DNA of 64,000 nt from Gari tellinella (taxonomy: Eukaryota; Mollusca; Bivalvia; Cardiida; Psammobiidae). Below, one piece after another: positions 1 through 10,999 of this stretch. The notes under the pieces are model-generated. The model was not told the origin of the DNA. It did no database searches and saw only the letters and a program-made list of their open reading frames with translations. Made by a program: the position numbers and the translations under genes. Location: assembly GCA_922989275.2 (NCBI GenBank), contig OV277862.1, forward strand, positions 64,555,832 through 64,619,831, written 5' to 3'. The first letter of the stretch is position 1; each line of letters starts with the position of its first letter.

Positions 1-783
1 GTACAAAGTAGAACTATTTCTTGAATGAAGGAAAACTTCAACGGTGCAAAAAATGTGTCTTTGGAGGAATTGATTAATATAAATATTTGTTTGTGTACCA
101 TATATGGTTAAACACTTGCGAACATAAGATATCACAAACGTATCAAAGTGAAAATTCAAGAGACAATGACATGCTGCAAACAGAGTATACCGTGAGGAGA
201 CACCTGAAGAATTAGAGCTGCTAATATGGACTGATCTGTTTGAAATGTTAAGATTTGTTCCAACTTGCTTAAACGTGTCGTTTGGAATATCAATCTAGAG
301 CTGAAAGATATAATTCATCATAGTTTGGCGTTCATAGAAACCGAATGGACGGGAAACTTTGAAAAATTACTGGACATTATTGTGCTTAAACGATCCCTTT
401 GATATTGGTGCAGAACAGCCCCCAATGACACCACAGTAAACTCCATCGTTTACAACCACTAAAAGACGGCCCATTTGATTGTATTCATGACATATGCCCA
501 TTTAAAACACGACGAAAATCAGACTTAAGTCCTAAGGGAGCTTTCTGATTAAGTATCGTTTTGCTTTAAGTAATAATCAGTATATCACAAGGAAACAATA
601 AATTCATTTAGATGTCGTAACAGAGGAGATTTTCTGTAGTTGTATGTACGATGTATGCCCGGTCCGAGTGCATGCCCTCTACAGGATAATTCAATTTACT
701 TTCTTGCAACACTGATGATATTATGAAGCTCGCCGGCAGTAATCTCCTATACGGCCTGTCGGTTTTCCATCGTGCTATCGCTA
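1..783. other. No gene recognised
   Basis: AT-rich sequence without a long open frame. A degenerate hairpin half of the TAAGGGAGCTTTCTG type lies at about 530-575. Otherwise I see nothing identifiable. Confidence 0.5.
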
Positions 784-785
784 TA

Positions 786-1034
786 CAGTGGATAATTCGT
801 TATTCCTTCCCGTTTAAACGAAACGAAACGCAAACGCTAAAACACTAAAACATGAAAAAATACAATTTTTTTTGACAATTCTGATAATTCATGTTTATCT
901 TGGTGGCACACAGTTTGGAGCCTGATCGGACGCCGGGTTACCCGGCGTCTGATCTGGCGCCAAACGGTTTGCAATAGAAATAAGAGTTTTAGCGTAAACG
1001 CGTTTATTGGAAAAGAATAACGTTTTCTCCGCTG
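786..1034 (+). mobile_element. MITE-C copy 1 (CAGTGGAGAA family)
   Basis: Termini CAGTGGATAA and TTTTCTCCGCTG are flanked by TA on both sides, giving about 249 bp. The family layout is: left TIR, CCCGTTTAAACG, an arm rich in CAAACG steps, a central hairpin (here apex GGGTTACCC at about 938-946), then TAGCGTAAACGCGTTTATTG and right TIR. There is no coding capacity, so it is non-autonomous. The TA duplication and CAGT ends fit the Tc1/mariner/pogo superfamily. Confidence 0.85.
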
Positions 1035-1210
1035 TAGCTAATTGACTTATCTAATTTCGAGTGCTGACAGCTAATGCTGCAACTGATCCAATATGTTAAA
1101 TCACAATGTCGAGATTCATAGCCTGAGTAAAAAACCTCCTTTTTGTAGATTTAATTTTGATATCGGAAAATAGACTTAGGGTAGAGACTCGATTGATCCA
1201 AAACAGTATA

Positions 1211-1383
1211 CAGTTATTTCATGTGTGTTTGGGGACAGTCAAAACTATTGGCCCGAGGTATCAGGGAAGACTTTCGAACTGTTGCCCGAGGCCTGAAAGG
1301 CCGAGGGCAACAGTTCGAAATGTCTTCCCTGATAACGAGGGTCAATAGTTTTGACTGTTCCCCTAACACACATGAAATAACTG
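1211..1383. repeat. 173-bp near-perfect foldback palindrome
   Basis: The arms run from CAGTTATTTCATGTG to its complement ending CATGAAATAACTG, with the apex near 1297 (GAGGCC TGAAA GGCC). Inside each arm are GGGGACAGTCAAAACTATTG and TTGCCCGAGG or their complements. A diverged copy is at 8231-8390. Confidence 0.85.
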
Positions 1384-2124
1384 TTTTATTACCTAATACT
1401 TTATATAGGGCTAACTAGATTTTCAAAAAGAATTAATCTGAGCCAAAGTACAAATGAAATAAGATTTATTATTTCCAGTCATCATAAATTCTTGGATTCA
1501 ATTCAGTCGAACAGTGGCTATGCCACCTTTTAAACTTTAAATACGGATATTTTCGACAGAAGCGGTTTATAAAGAAGCGGGTTTATGGCATTTAGGTCTA
1601 TCTGTAGAAATGCAGGTAAATTCCACTTATGCGAGTTCCAGACATCGAGAGTTTTCAGTGACATGATGCCAATTTCAAGTGTCAACTTTTAGGGTCAATT
1701 GAGTAAAACTTTGTCATATTATGTATGTTTTCTTTCTTATATTGGATCTAGACTGGACATAAATTCGTTACACGGCATTCCGGCAGGGTGTCGAAATACC
1801 GTGTAACTAATAATATACATTTTGAGTTTTTGACAGACGTCTGATGACTGATCAGCGTCGTCTTGTAAGCGCTTGCATGTTTACATCCGCACATTATTGT
1901 AATGTTCGGGTCCGTGTTATTTTCTGTATAAAGGATAGCGGCGAAACTTGATGTGTATTATGAATTCGTCTCATTGATTATAGTATTGCTATAAATAATG
2001 ATAAAGCATGAAATAAAGTATTTATCCTCCAGACACCAATCAATGATACTTATTCAATACTGTTTCATTACAGTACGGCAATTCCGGGTACGGGGAAACT
2101 TCTCAATGACACTAATTTTAGAAC

Positions 2125-2290
2125 TTCTACGCATCTTTTTCGCGCATGGAAACAGTTCGTCCTAGAGGGCAATAGTTAAAACTATTTCCCCAGGATTAGG
2201 CAATGTCAGAACAACACAGTAAAACAGTCAAAAATAACGAATTACAAGTTATATAGAGCATTAGGTAATAATACTAACTATTAAAAAGGT
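2125..2290. repeat. Partner end of the foldback element (GCATTAGGTAATAAT)
   Basis: Holds GAAACAGTTCGTCCTAGAGG, AACTATTTCCCC and ends GCATTAGGTAATAAT. The end is complementary to TTATTACCTAAT at 1385-1397, so 1211-2290 may be one short element of about 1.1 kb. A close copy of this end is at 12615-12775. Confidence 0.45.
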
Positions 2291-2437
2291 TGACATAACT
2301 CGGACTGTACAATCAAAATTGTGGTTAAACGACCAATAAATAAAACAAAACCATGATAATCTATAGATACAAGGGTGACAAAAGTATTACAGAACGTTCC
2401 CATAGGAGCTTTCTGTATTTCTTTTGTCCTTAGTTAA

Positions 2438-2640
2438 CCCTTTCGGCGGCGAAGTTGCATGAAGTCGACATTGCAAACAGTTTGGATCTTGATCAGACGC
2501 CGCGTCACGCGGCGTCTGATCAGGTTTGAAACTGTTTGACAGTCCTATCGATATTTCTAAAGTCATACTATATTGAATCTTACTTTGAAACTATATTGCA
2601 AACAAACAGTATTGAAGAAGTCACGAATAATACCTAAGAT
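2438..2640. mobile_element. MITE-D copy with CG-type hairpin
   Basis: Starts after TTAA (2434-2437) with CCCTTTCGGCGGC. The hairpin at about 2475-2545 has apex GCCGCGTCACGCGGC. The right side carries the family sequence CTTACTTTGAAACTATATTG followed by ACAGTATTGAAG. The right terminus was not located exactly. Confidence 0.6.
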
Positions 2641-3300
2641 TTAAATTTGAGAAGTAACAAGTAGAACACAATTGTTTACAATTGATGACGTCATGGCAGT
2701 GATCAAGTTTAGAGCTAAAGAAATATTAACTGAAATGTTGGTTCCAATGTTCCTATAATATTGAAGTATAGTACTGTCCATGTCTTAACATAATTATTTT
2801 GGTGTTGTAACAAGTATGATCAAACATTTACACTGTCCCACTTTTGTCATTGAAACAATTGACCTTTATTTCGCAAACATGCAGCTGCTCGAAAAGGCGA
2901 TGACTGTGAATATCGTTTTCAGAGGAGGCGGTGCTCGCGGGTCTTTTTTTCCGCGGATTAATTTTCAAATTTGGACAGCAAATATTTGGCCGAATATTCG
3001 AAGGCGCTTTCGATTGATGTTTTCATACGAGCGGAAACCATGAGAATTGTCTAAATGTCTTCTTTATTATAACAATACAATTAAAAATGACAAACGTTAT
3101 AAACACTATTTGTACAAAAATAACCAAATTTACTTCACTTTAAAAAGGATGTCATTTCAAAATGACATCAAATCGGCCTTTTAGCGCCAAAATGTAAAAA
3201 TGTTTTTAGTAATGAACGGATTGCTTTTGGTGCTCGTATATGCCTATCATTTTCCATCGGTTTTTGCATAAACACCGAACAATATCAGTTCATTTTTAGC
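2641..3300. other. No gene recognised
   Basis: No protein similarity was seen. A short inverted pair, GATGTCATTTC/GAAATGACATC, lies at about 3149-3170. The 75-codon frame at 2816-3043 has no recognisable domain. Confidence 0.4.
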
Positions 3301-3304
3301 TAAC

Positions 3305-4336
3305 CTGGGCCAAAGGCTCAAGGTGAACCATTGTGGTGACTATGTGCCCGCCGTAGTCCGTCGTGCGTTGTCCGTCGTCCGTCGTCGTGCTTCAAAAGAC
3401 ATCTCCTCCAATACAGCTAGACAGATTTTTAACTAAATTTCACAGGAATGTTCCTTAGATACAGCTATTTCAAATTTATTCAAAAATTGAATAACAATGC
3501 AGAACTCTGGTTGCCATGGCAACGAAAATGAAAAAATATGAAATCTTAAAAATATATTTTTTCAAAAACTACAAGGGCCAGGTTTTTAAAATTTGGCACA
3601 TAACATCATTAACAGCCCTTCTATCCAGATTGCTCACATTATGCATCTGTTGTCAAAATTTCTTCGGGGTATTACAAAAAGTTATATAGTGAAAATATCT
3701 TCCATTCTGAAGCTAACATAGCCAGAGCTTTGATATTTAGTGAGACTTCTAGATGTCCGTTACCAATTTTGTTTAAATGGTTCTTGTCGGTTGCATTTCT
3801 AGGTCACAGGAGCAAAAAATTGATTTTTCAATATTTGAACAATATTCTTGTCTAGAGCTCTAGTACACAGAGCTCAGATATTTGGCACATGGCATCACCT
3901 ACAGGTTCTCTGTCAAGACTGTTCAAATTATGTCCCTGGGGTAAACAATTGCCCTACCCGGGGTCAGTTTTACAAAGAGTAATATAGTGAAATTTGAAAA
4001 ACGTATTCATCTCTGACACTTATGTGGCCAGAGCTTACATATTTAGCATCGGGTGACACTTCTGGATGTACTTTACCAATATTATTGAAATGGTTCCGGT
4101 CGGCTGCACATCTAGGTCACAAACATCTAAAAAAAACTTTTAAAGTCTTCTTGTCTGAAATCCTAGTCCACACAGCTAAGATATATGAATATAACATCAT
4201 CTACAGGTCCTCTATCAATATTTTCAACTTAAGCCCCTTTGGGAAAAAATGACCCCGCCCCGGTACATATACGATTCTGTCCATTTGATCAGCTGTTCTC
4301 AGGTGAGCGAAGTATTGCCCATGGGCCTCTTGTTTA
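3305..4336 (-). repeat. Mollusc-type interspersed repeat with internal ~300-bp modules
   Basis: The right end, CTCAGGTGAGCGA followed by GCCCATGGGCCTCTTG, and the left end, GGCCAAAGGCTCAAGGTGA, match a repeat I associate with bivalve genomes, here reading on the minus strand. Similar blocks recur inside at about 3590-3700, 3880-3990 and 4180-4260. Each has an AACATCAT or GGCATCACC motif, a TACAGG or ACAGCC step, CTCTATC or CTGTCAAG, then a GGGG-rich segment. GCCAGAGCTT recurs at about 3721 and 4027, giving a period near 300 bp. Confidence 0.65.
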
Positions 4337-4457
4337 AATATTCATTTTTCATGATTATCATAAATATTATTATAATTGCTTGCAGCAAAAGCTGCAAATT
4401 TCCAATTCCATGTCAAGTGTGTTGCTTTTCGTACTTTTTAATACAAAACGACCTAGT

Positions 4458-5560
4458 TTTACCCATTCACTTTCATGACGTCATAATTTTCAAAAGTTGA
4501 AGTCTGCTTTTATTTCTCAGATTTAAAAATAAAATATTTTGACTTAAGGGTGTATCCAACCCATAAGCGATTTTTTCAAAGTATCAAACTTGTTTTCTAT
4601 CATTGTTTTTTTGGAAGAGCTATTTATGATGAATAAAAAATGGAAAAAAATAGATGGTGGTGTCCTTTTTTTTTAGCTACAGCGATTTGAAAAGGTATGT
4701 CAAATTTGGACTTTTTCTCTCAAATTTTACCCATTCAGAGTACAAGCTTCAGTAAAATCTATTTCAAAACAAAACAAACATGGTAATTTGGGTTTTCATT
4801 ATTTATTTCACGTCTATGGTGGTATTTTCATATATAGAAACCAAATTTAGACAAAGCAGTCACTTGGTTTGAACAGTATGGATCCTCGAATTTCAAAAAT
4901 ATGCTTTTTATAGGGCATGATTTTATAAGATTTTTTTCTTTATGAAAAAAAAAGTAAAAAAGTTAAAAATGAAATAGTTCTAGTATTAAACTTTTTCTTA
5001 TATTCCACCAAACGAAATCCAATGCTAAGGCAATTCAAAATATGAAAGAAATTGAAAGGTCAGTGTTGAACATTTTGAGTTATTAAAGTAAAAAGAGTTA
5101 TCTCCCCTTACAAAATTTACAAAAAAGTATCATATCATCGATATTTATAAATTTCACATTTGGTGCCTGTTTTCTCTTAAATTAGTTTTTGTATGAAGAA
5201 ATACTACCATAGATAGGAAATGAATAACACAAAACTAAATTATCATATTTGTTTTCATTTAAAATGGGTTTTATTGAAGCGGGCTGTTTGAAAAGGACAA
5301 AATAAGAGAAAGTGGGTGGGGGAAAATTTTACATGGCCATGGAGCCAACTATTGTTTACCAAAATGTACACTTTTTCGAATTTTTCATTCATCTTAAATA
5401 GTCCTTCAATACAAAACCATCATAAAGTGTTTTCATATACTTTGAACAATTCTTAAATTCATGACATTGATACATCCTTAAAAAAATTAAAATGAATGTC
5501 AAGCCAGACGTCTTCTCTGACACCAAACTGTTTGCAATGGATATAACAGCTTAAGTATTT
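4458..5560 (+). mobile_element. MITE-E copy split by a 930-bp TTAA element
   Basis: The left part runs from TTTACCCATTCACTTTCATGACGTCA to ATTTTGACTTAA (4547). The family sequence resumes after 5478 with AATGAATGTCAAGCC, matching the ATGAGTGTCAAAC that follows GACTTAAG in intact copies. The right end merges into a degenerate half hairpin and MITE-C right-half sequence (CAAACTGTTTGCAATGG, about 5528-5600). Confidence 0.55.
4548..5477. mobile_element. 930-bp non-coding TTAA element
   Basis: Flanked by TTAA at 4544-4547 and 5478-5481. The ends form short inverted repeats: GGGTGTATCCAA on the left and TTGATACATCC on the right. The interior is very AT-rich with no usable open frame; GAGTTATCTCCCCTTAC occurs near 5096. 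TTAA duplication fits piggyBac-like transposition, but no transposase is seen. Confidence 0.55.
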
Positions 5561-5599
5561 ATTGGGAAAGAATAACTTTTCGAAAACAGACTAGAGTGC

Positions 5600-6245
5600 T
5601 AAAACTCCATCACATGCTTAAATCACGACGTTGATGGAGTTGTTATGTGTTATTTGAAGGCCAATTATTTGACTTTCTGTATCATTAACGACGTAAAAAA
5701 AGGGTTATTACCGAAATTAAAATGAAGTTGTATGGTTTTTGTCCATGTCATGCAATGCGGGCAACAAAACAGAGTGGCATTGGGCATGTACTAGTTACAT
5801 TCAAATTTTTTAGAGCAACCTTACAATTAACGTTTTTACACCACCAGTTGTTTAACAAGAACTCTTTCCGTAAGAGTTTCAACAGATTATTCACATTCAT
5901 TATTTTAGTGCCATTACACCCTTAACATGCTATGAGCGCACATGTTATAATTTAATTCAATCAATTTGGATTCAGTAAGAGCGTCGGGTGCATCCTCTGC
6001 ATAAAACTGTATGATCCTACAGTATCAGTTTTCCTGACAGACATACAGTAAAGCCTATCAATCACGGCTACTAAAAGTTGTGTTAATTACTAGGTCATTA
6101 AGACAGGTAACTGATAAAACCAATGTGACAGTTAAACAAAAAAGCTCCTTTAGGAGTTTTCTGTTATACTGTCATTTTGCTTAAAGTTCACAACCTTATC
6201 TTATACAACTAATTGGCCTTCTTTTTGGTGGTGGTATTAGAGAGG
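5600..6245. other. No gene recognised
   Basis: A small hairpin pair, AGCTCCTTTAGGAG, lies at about 6144-6158. The 67-codon frame at 5722 has no domain. Confidence 0.35.
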
Positions 6246-6249
6246 TTTT

Positions 6250-6370
6250 ACTGTAATGCAGAAGACGTTCCGGCGAAACGCGTTAATGCTAAAACAGCTA
6301 TGTTCGTTTGAAAACGGTTTGGAGTCGGATCAGACGCCTGCTAACTGATCGTCTAATCAGGTTCTGTTGT
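6250..6370. mobile_element. MITE-C left-half remnant
   Basis: TACTGTAATGCAGAAGACG, then CGCGTTAATGCTAAAAC and a decayed hairpin (CGGTTTGGAGTCGGATCAGACGCC). The distal half is missing. Confidence 0.45.
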
Positions 6371-7225
6371 TGAAAGTAACCCTAAACTATCGAAAATGGA
6401 CTCAACTTAATTGAAACTTGAAGTTGTCTTTTAAAAGTTTCAGGGTGAATGAGATAAAACACATTTGTCAAATTAGATGATATTCCTTCCAAAGACAAAC
6501 AACAGTGATATCAATGATATCAGTAAATACTGTGGTTGATCTTAATCCCCCTAGATTGTTTGTAATTGCAAAAATCGCTGTTTTGGGTATAATTTTAGCA
6601 AGAACAATCAGACTGTCAACAAGTTTGGATCCAGGTACATGTAGCACGTCAATGTATTGGACATGTCTTTTAGGTAATTTGAACAGTTTTACCACATTCT
6701 CCAACATTTCTTTAATGAATAACCCGTGTTTGCCGATCACGATTTGACTGGATTTTGCAAATAGTGTTTATTCACATGAGATGCCGATTACCTAAATATC
6801 TGATCTAAAAATGTTTGATATTGATTTACTTTTTTTAAAGATAAAAATGCTTCGATAGTTAGATTTGAGAAGTTTGGCAGACGATACTACAAAAGCAAAC
6901 GATCTAACCCTTTGTTTGTTTGCTAATTTTTCTTCTGTAAAATCTTTCGTTTACTATCGTTCTAAAAATAGTTATACAATTTTCTTTCAAAATAAGGACA
7001 AACTGTCAAACAGATTACGTGTAACGTGGTGTCTCATCAGGATCCAAATTGTTTGCAACAGTAATACCTGCACCGCTAGCCTGGTACGAGTTAACGTCAC
7101 TAGAAAAAGTAAGACATTCATATCAGAGCTAAGCACGATGTTGGAGTTTCGGTATTGGAGCTTTTGACAAGTAATACAATGTAGTATTGCGTTATTCAAC
7201 CTTTTAACCGACGTAGGAGACTTAA
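6371..7225. other. Sequence with overlapping small frames, no gene recognised
   Basis: Overlapping frames on both strands (6468-6740 minus, 6505-6747 plus, 6865-7167 plus, 6987-7286 minus) show no domain, no splice context and no repeat match that I can name. I do not call a gene. Confidence 0.3.
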
Positions 7226-7239
7226 CTCGACTTTTGAAA

Positions 7240-7400
7240 TAAGATAGTAAGATACTTTCAAGATAAGACTCCAAACTGCTTGACACTCACGGATCTAATG
7301 TGTGTCGGTTATACTGCCTTTAATCTAATTACGAAACGATATTGCACGAAACAATGTTGAAGCAGATGTCAATATAACGGTGAAGGAGTTAAAAGTCTCA
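7240..7400. mobile_element. MITE-D right-half remnant
   Basis: Carries CCAAACTGCTTGACACTC, TTATACTGCCTTTAATC, CAATGTTGAAGCAGATG and GGTGAAGGAGTTAAAAG, the right-hand sequence of copies at 18245-18430 and 46735-46935. Confidence 0.5.
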
Positions 7401-7869
7401 CGATTACTTTTGCAGTGAAAGGTTAAACAAATGTAATGAGGTGATGCTGGGGTAATTTATAAAGCCCTGTTTATGTAACATTAAATGGTATATAGGCGCT
7501 TCTTTGATTGCTCTGAATCGCGCACACATTTTATCTTGTGTTCACTTATTTCCCATAAAGAAACGATGGAACGGTACATATATATAACGAATCTTCTAAA
7601 CAATTTCCAACCAGTTCACGATTGTCTCGTGAAAAATGAGTATTTGTTGTTTCATGAAATACTGGGTCGTCAAACACCATTTTTAATTTAATAATGATAA
7701 GACATTTCAATGCCTACCAATAGCCAACACGCAAACATTTGTGCAGAAGATGTTATAAATAAAAGGTATATAGCAACAAGAAAAGTGCACACTTAGAAGA
7801 TTCGTTAAGTACTCATGTAAAATTATTAAATGAGAAAAAATAATTATTTTCCAAATGAAAGCGATCTCG

Positions 7870-8066
7870 CTCAAAATAGAATTTCCATCGTAAACAGCTT
7901 GAAACCTGGTCAGACGACATCACGTAACCCGTCGTTTGATCAGTCTCACAACTGTTTGCCCTTATATTAAAATAAACAATCAGACTTATTTAACAATTGT
8001 TACTTTGTACATTTTACTGCGTTTCGTTTGCGTTTAAGCAGGAAATAATAACGTTTTCCCCTTTGT
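7870..8066 (-). mobile_element. MITE-C remnant, left TIR missing
   Basis: The hairpin at 7888-7960 is decayed but paired (GGTCAGACGACATC, GTCGTTTGATC). It is followed by GCGTTTCGTTTGCGTTTAAG and AATAATAACGTTTTCCCC. Confidence 0.5.
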
Positions 8067-8230
8067 TTTATTTCCAATTCACGCGTCAAGTTTTGGTTAC
8101 ACCATTAATTCCATTGCAAAACATTTGGAACCAGATAAAAAGTCTGGTAACTCTACGTCTAACCAGACTCTTATCAGTTTGCTATTTAAGATTTAAACTA
8201 CTCGTTATCAGTATGCAGTTATTGCATATG

Positions 8231-8390
8231 TATTGTGGGAAGAGGGGAACAGTCAAAACTATTGGCCGAATGTATCAGTAAAGACTTTTTTTTATCTTTT
8301 GCCCGAGACCAAAAAGCCGAGGGCAACTGTTCAAAATGTCTGCCTTGAAAACTAGGGACAATAGTTTTGACAGTTCCCCAAATACACATA
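8231..8390. repeat. Foldback palindrome, diverged copy of 1211-1383
   Basis: GGGGAACAGTCAAAACTATT pairs with AATAGTTTTGACAGTTCCCC. The apex region has GCCCGAGACC AAAAA GCCGAGGGC. It is followed by TTTTATTACCTAATAT as in the first copy. Confidence 0.75.
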
Positions 8391-9271
8391 AAATAATCGT
8401 TTTATTACCTAATATATTCCTATCTAAAACTATCGTTATTAGATCACTTTTTATCTTGAAAATGTTCTATATCTGTACCAATTAAATTACCATAAAAAAC
8501 CAGTTCTTCAAGAAATAATCTCAATGACAATAGTCACCGTATAGCAACGACTCCGGAAATAGGTACCAGGCGAAGCGAGGAAAATCAACATAAACAAACA
8601 TAGCAGGTATGAAATTCGCTGTTATTTTGAACTTCCATTTAGTTAGCCAGCACAAATGAACCGCTAATGGATCCACATATATTTATTGATATAACTCATA
8701 GTTTCAACTGATGTATACATTGTAAGATCGTCGTACTACAGCTATAAAATGCCTCCCTGGTACCGAGCAAAAGTCAACATTGCTTCATGTTAGGATCTTA
8801 TTTAAGGACAAACGCATATATACATTCACGGATTTCATGCCGAATCCAAGGGTATGATTGTACCATTTCATGTACAAAAAATTGTAATTTTACATACATC
8901 ATGTGAGAAGTTATCCGCAGAATAATATTTATGGGTGTGTACGGCGAATAGTTGTGTTTGTGTACGGAGTATAGCAGTTATGGTGGACTTTAATGTACGG
9001 AGAATAGCTGTTCCATAATTATTAAAACCCCTTTTTAATATAGAGTTTTGCATCAAAACAACAGACCGTGGACCTATTCAGTAAATTTTATGAGCAATTG
9101 AAATATTTAAAACAATAGCTTTAGTCTGTATTACTAGGTATCCAATAATGATACAAATTAAAAGTATGCGCGGATCCCGAATTTTATCACAGGAGGCGGT
9201 CAAACTTGACAATGTTTTTTATGTCCCTAGTCGTAATTACATGTTTATTTTTTTTATCAATTTAGACAGAC

Positions 9272-9530
9272 ATGTATTCCTGCTTCTACTGCAAGGAAGC
9301 CTTCACCCAATTCGGCGACAGCATCACACATCTCTTAGAAAACCACGGAAGTGAAGAGTTAAAAATCAGAAAATGCAAGGGGAGTTCATTTACAACCACC
9401 ATCTTCAAAATCATCCCAGATAATGTGTCGCGAGCAAGGCCGGATTATTACCATCGACAATAACAATCACAAAATCCATGTCTCAAAAGCAGACATACGG
9501 CCAAAAGACTTCTATTTCAAGGAAGCCTAA
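9272..9530 (+). pseudogene. Frameshifted exon of a C2H2 zinc-finger protein
   Basis: A pyrimidine-rich tract ending in TTTAG (about 9240-9266) looks like a splice acceptor just before the ATG at 9272. The frame begins with a C2H2-type finger, Cys4, Cys7, His20, His25 (C-x2-C-x12-H-x4-H), followed by EELKIRK and FKIIPDN. It stops at 9463. A second frame, offset by one base, continues sensibly from about 9426 (CREQGRIITIDN, then KIHVSKADIRPKDF) to a stop at 9528-9530. The two parts read as one protein broken by a single-base shift. The finger followed by an IIPD motif resembles a multicopy bivalve protein family that I recall but cannot name. It lies between the paired inverted ends at 8.2 and 12.8 kb, so it may be cargo of that element. 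Confidence 0.5.
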
Positions 9531-9571
9531 AAGATAGATCTTAAAGGAGCTTTTATTCATTACTTTTGACA
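9527..9571. repeat. Duplicated hairpin core TAAAAGATAGATCTTAAAGG
   Basis: The same about 43-bp sequence is repeated at 10859-10903. In the second copy it is flanked by inverted AACAAAAGTAATGC/GCATTACTTTTGTT arms. The two copies bracket the Tc1 remnant. Confidence 0.7.
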
Positions 9572-9776
9572 AAATTAAAATATCAAATTACCTCCCTTTG
9601 AATAAGAACAAACTTTAAGTGTTTCATTTTCGTTGCATGTGTCATAACCTGACAGTTTTTACTGGAATGCATTGGTGATCACATGGGTATTTAAACCTTA
9701 AAACAAAACAGGAGTTGATAAAGTACTTTAAAAGATACGAAGGTTGAAAATTACTTAATGTAAAGTAAATGTAACA

Positions 9777-10034
9777 AGTGGGCAACTTCCGTTTTGGCTG
9801 CGTATGTTAGACTGGCCTGCGAATTTTCACGATTTAAATCCTATAGAACACATGTGGGACGAACTAGGACGTCGTGTTTGAACAAATCACACAATCAACA
9901 CGGTAAATGACTTAGCAGCAGCGTTACAAATTAAATGGAACAGTTTGCCGGCGCCGTTATTACAGCGTTATGTTAACAGCATGCGCCTCCGATTCACGAC
10001 ATGCATTGGACAAAATGGTGGAAACATGAGATAA
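9777..10034 (+). pseudogene. Tc1/mariner transposase C-terminal remnant
   Basis: Translation from 9801 gives LDWPANFHDLNPIEHMWDEL. This is the C-terminal catalytic motif of Tc1-type DDE transposases (WPA..SPDLNPIEH.W), with the third acidic residue, E of NPIEH, still present. A TGA interrupts the frame right after GRRV. The same frame then continues through VNDLAAALQIKWNSLP and QRYVNSMRLR to a stop at 10032-10034. The N-terminal DNA-binding part and the first two catalytic Asp residues are not visible upstream. It is a dead fragment about 85 codons long. Confidence 0.85.
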
Positions 10035-10591
10035 TGACTCCAAATTCAATACATACAGCCCAATTTGAAGAAATTTGTTAAAGAAAATTAGTTGTTCAAT
10101 CCACCTGACACTGTTAAAAGAAAGAAATTGATTAAAACTAAGTTTTAATGATGTTTTATTTAAAAAAAAAAGAAAGTCCGAAGAATCATTAGAACAGTCG
10201 CCGAATAATGCTATTATTGAGCTCTTATTCTGTCCGTAGTTAATTTTTTTTAGCAAAGTCAAAGATGAGTTGTTTGTCCTTCGCGGAAACCCTTGACACT
10301 GTAGTATAACAACACTCATCTACTTGTGAACATATATATAATGATTACAGCTTATATTTCAAACACTTTTCATATTATAAGTAAATAGAAAGCTTACATA
10401 AGTTCACTAATGTCCAAATGTAATTATTTTACACTTTTACTATGTTATACACATATATTAGTAGTTATTTGACAAAATCATCACTTCTGTTGCATTTATT
10501 TCAAGGTCAAATCACTGACTTTCACATAATCTTATCGGCACGTGCTTATAGTAGAAAATTTACATAAAGAAAAGTTTGATAATCTTCAGTG

Positions 10592-10700
10592 TCGTCTTTG
10601 TTAGCGCAGTTGATAAAGTGATTGACTAGCAAACCAAAGGTTCCAGGTTCGATTCCCAGTCGCTACACATTTTTTTTAAATAAATTGTCCGATTTTTATT
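10592..10700 (+). repeat. tRNA-derived SINE-like fragment
   Basis: Has an A-box-like TTAGCGCAGTTGATAAAG and a B-box GGTTCGATTCC 33 bp later, then a T-rich tail. The acceptor and anticodon stems do not pair well, so it is not called as a tRNA gene. Confidence 0.5.
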
Positions 10701-10845
10701 GACTAGTCAATTCATAACGCATTGACCAAAGGACAGGCTATGTTTAGTCACGTAATAATGAATAATATCAGATGCAAGTATTGTCAAATGACAACTAAAT
10801 TTTGTAAGGATTTTTAGACTGTATGACAAATGGCAGCTTAACACA

Positions 10846-10912
10846 GAACAAAAGTAATGCTAAAAGATAGATCTTAAAGGAGCTTTTATGCATTACTTTT
10901 GTTATGCATTAA
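10846..10912. repeat. 67-bp palindromic hairpin
   Basis: Arms AACAAAAGTAATGCTAAAAG and CTTTTATGCATTACTTTTGTT surround the AGATCTTAAAGG core. TTAATGC and CATTAAGC flank it. Confidence 0.7.
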
Positions 10913-10999
10913 GCAGTCACCTATCTTGAAAAATCTACAGGTCCCTTAATACAGGTTTGACTTCTGGTATTATTTAGAGCTGACGGCATTCAAAAGGTG

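Noticed and set aside
9960..10319. 119-codon minus-strand frame
   Set aside because: Its end is antisense to the Tc1 transposase remnant and the rest has no domain.
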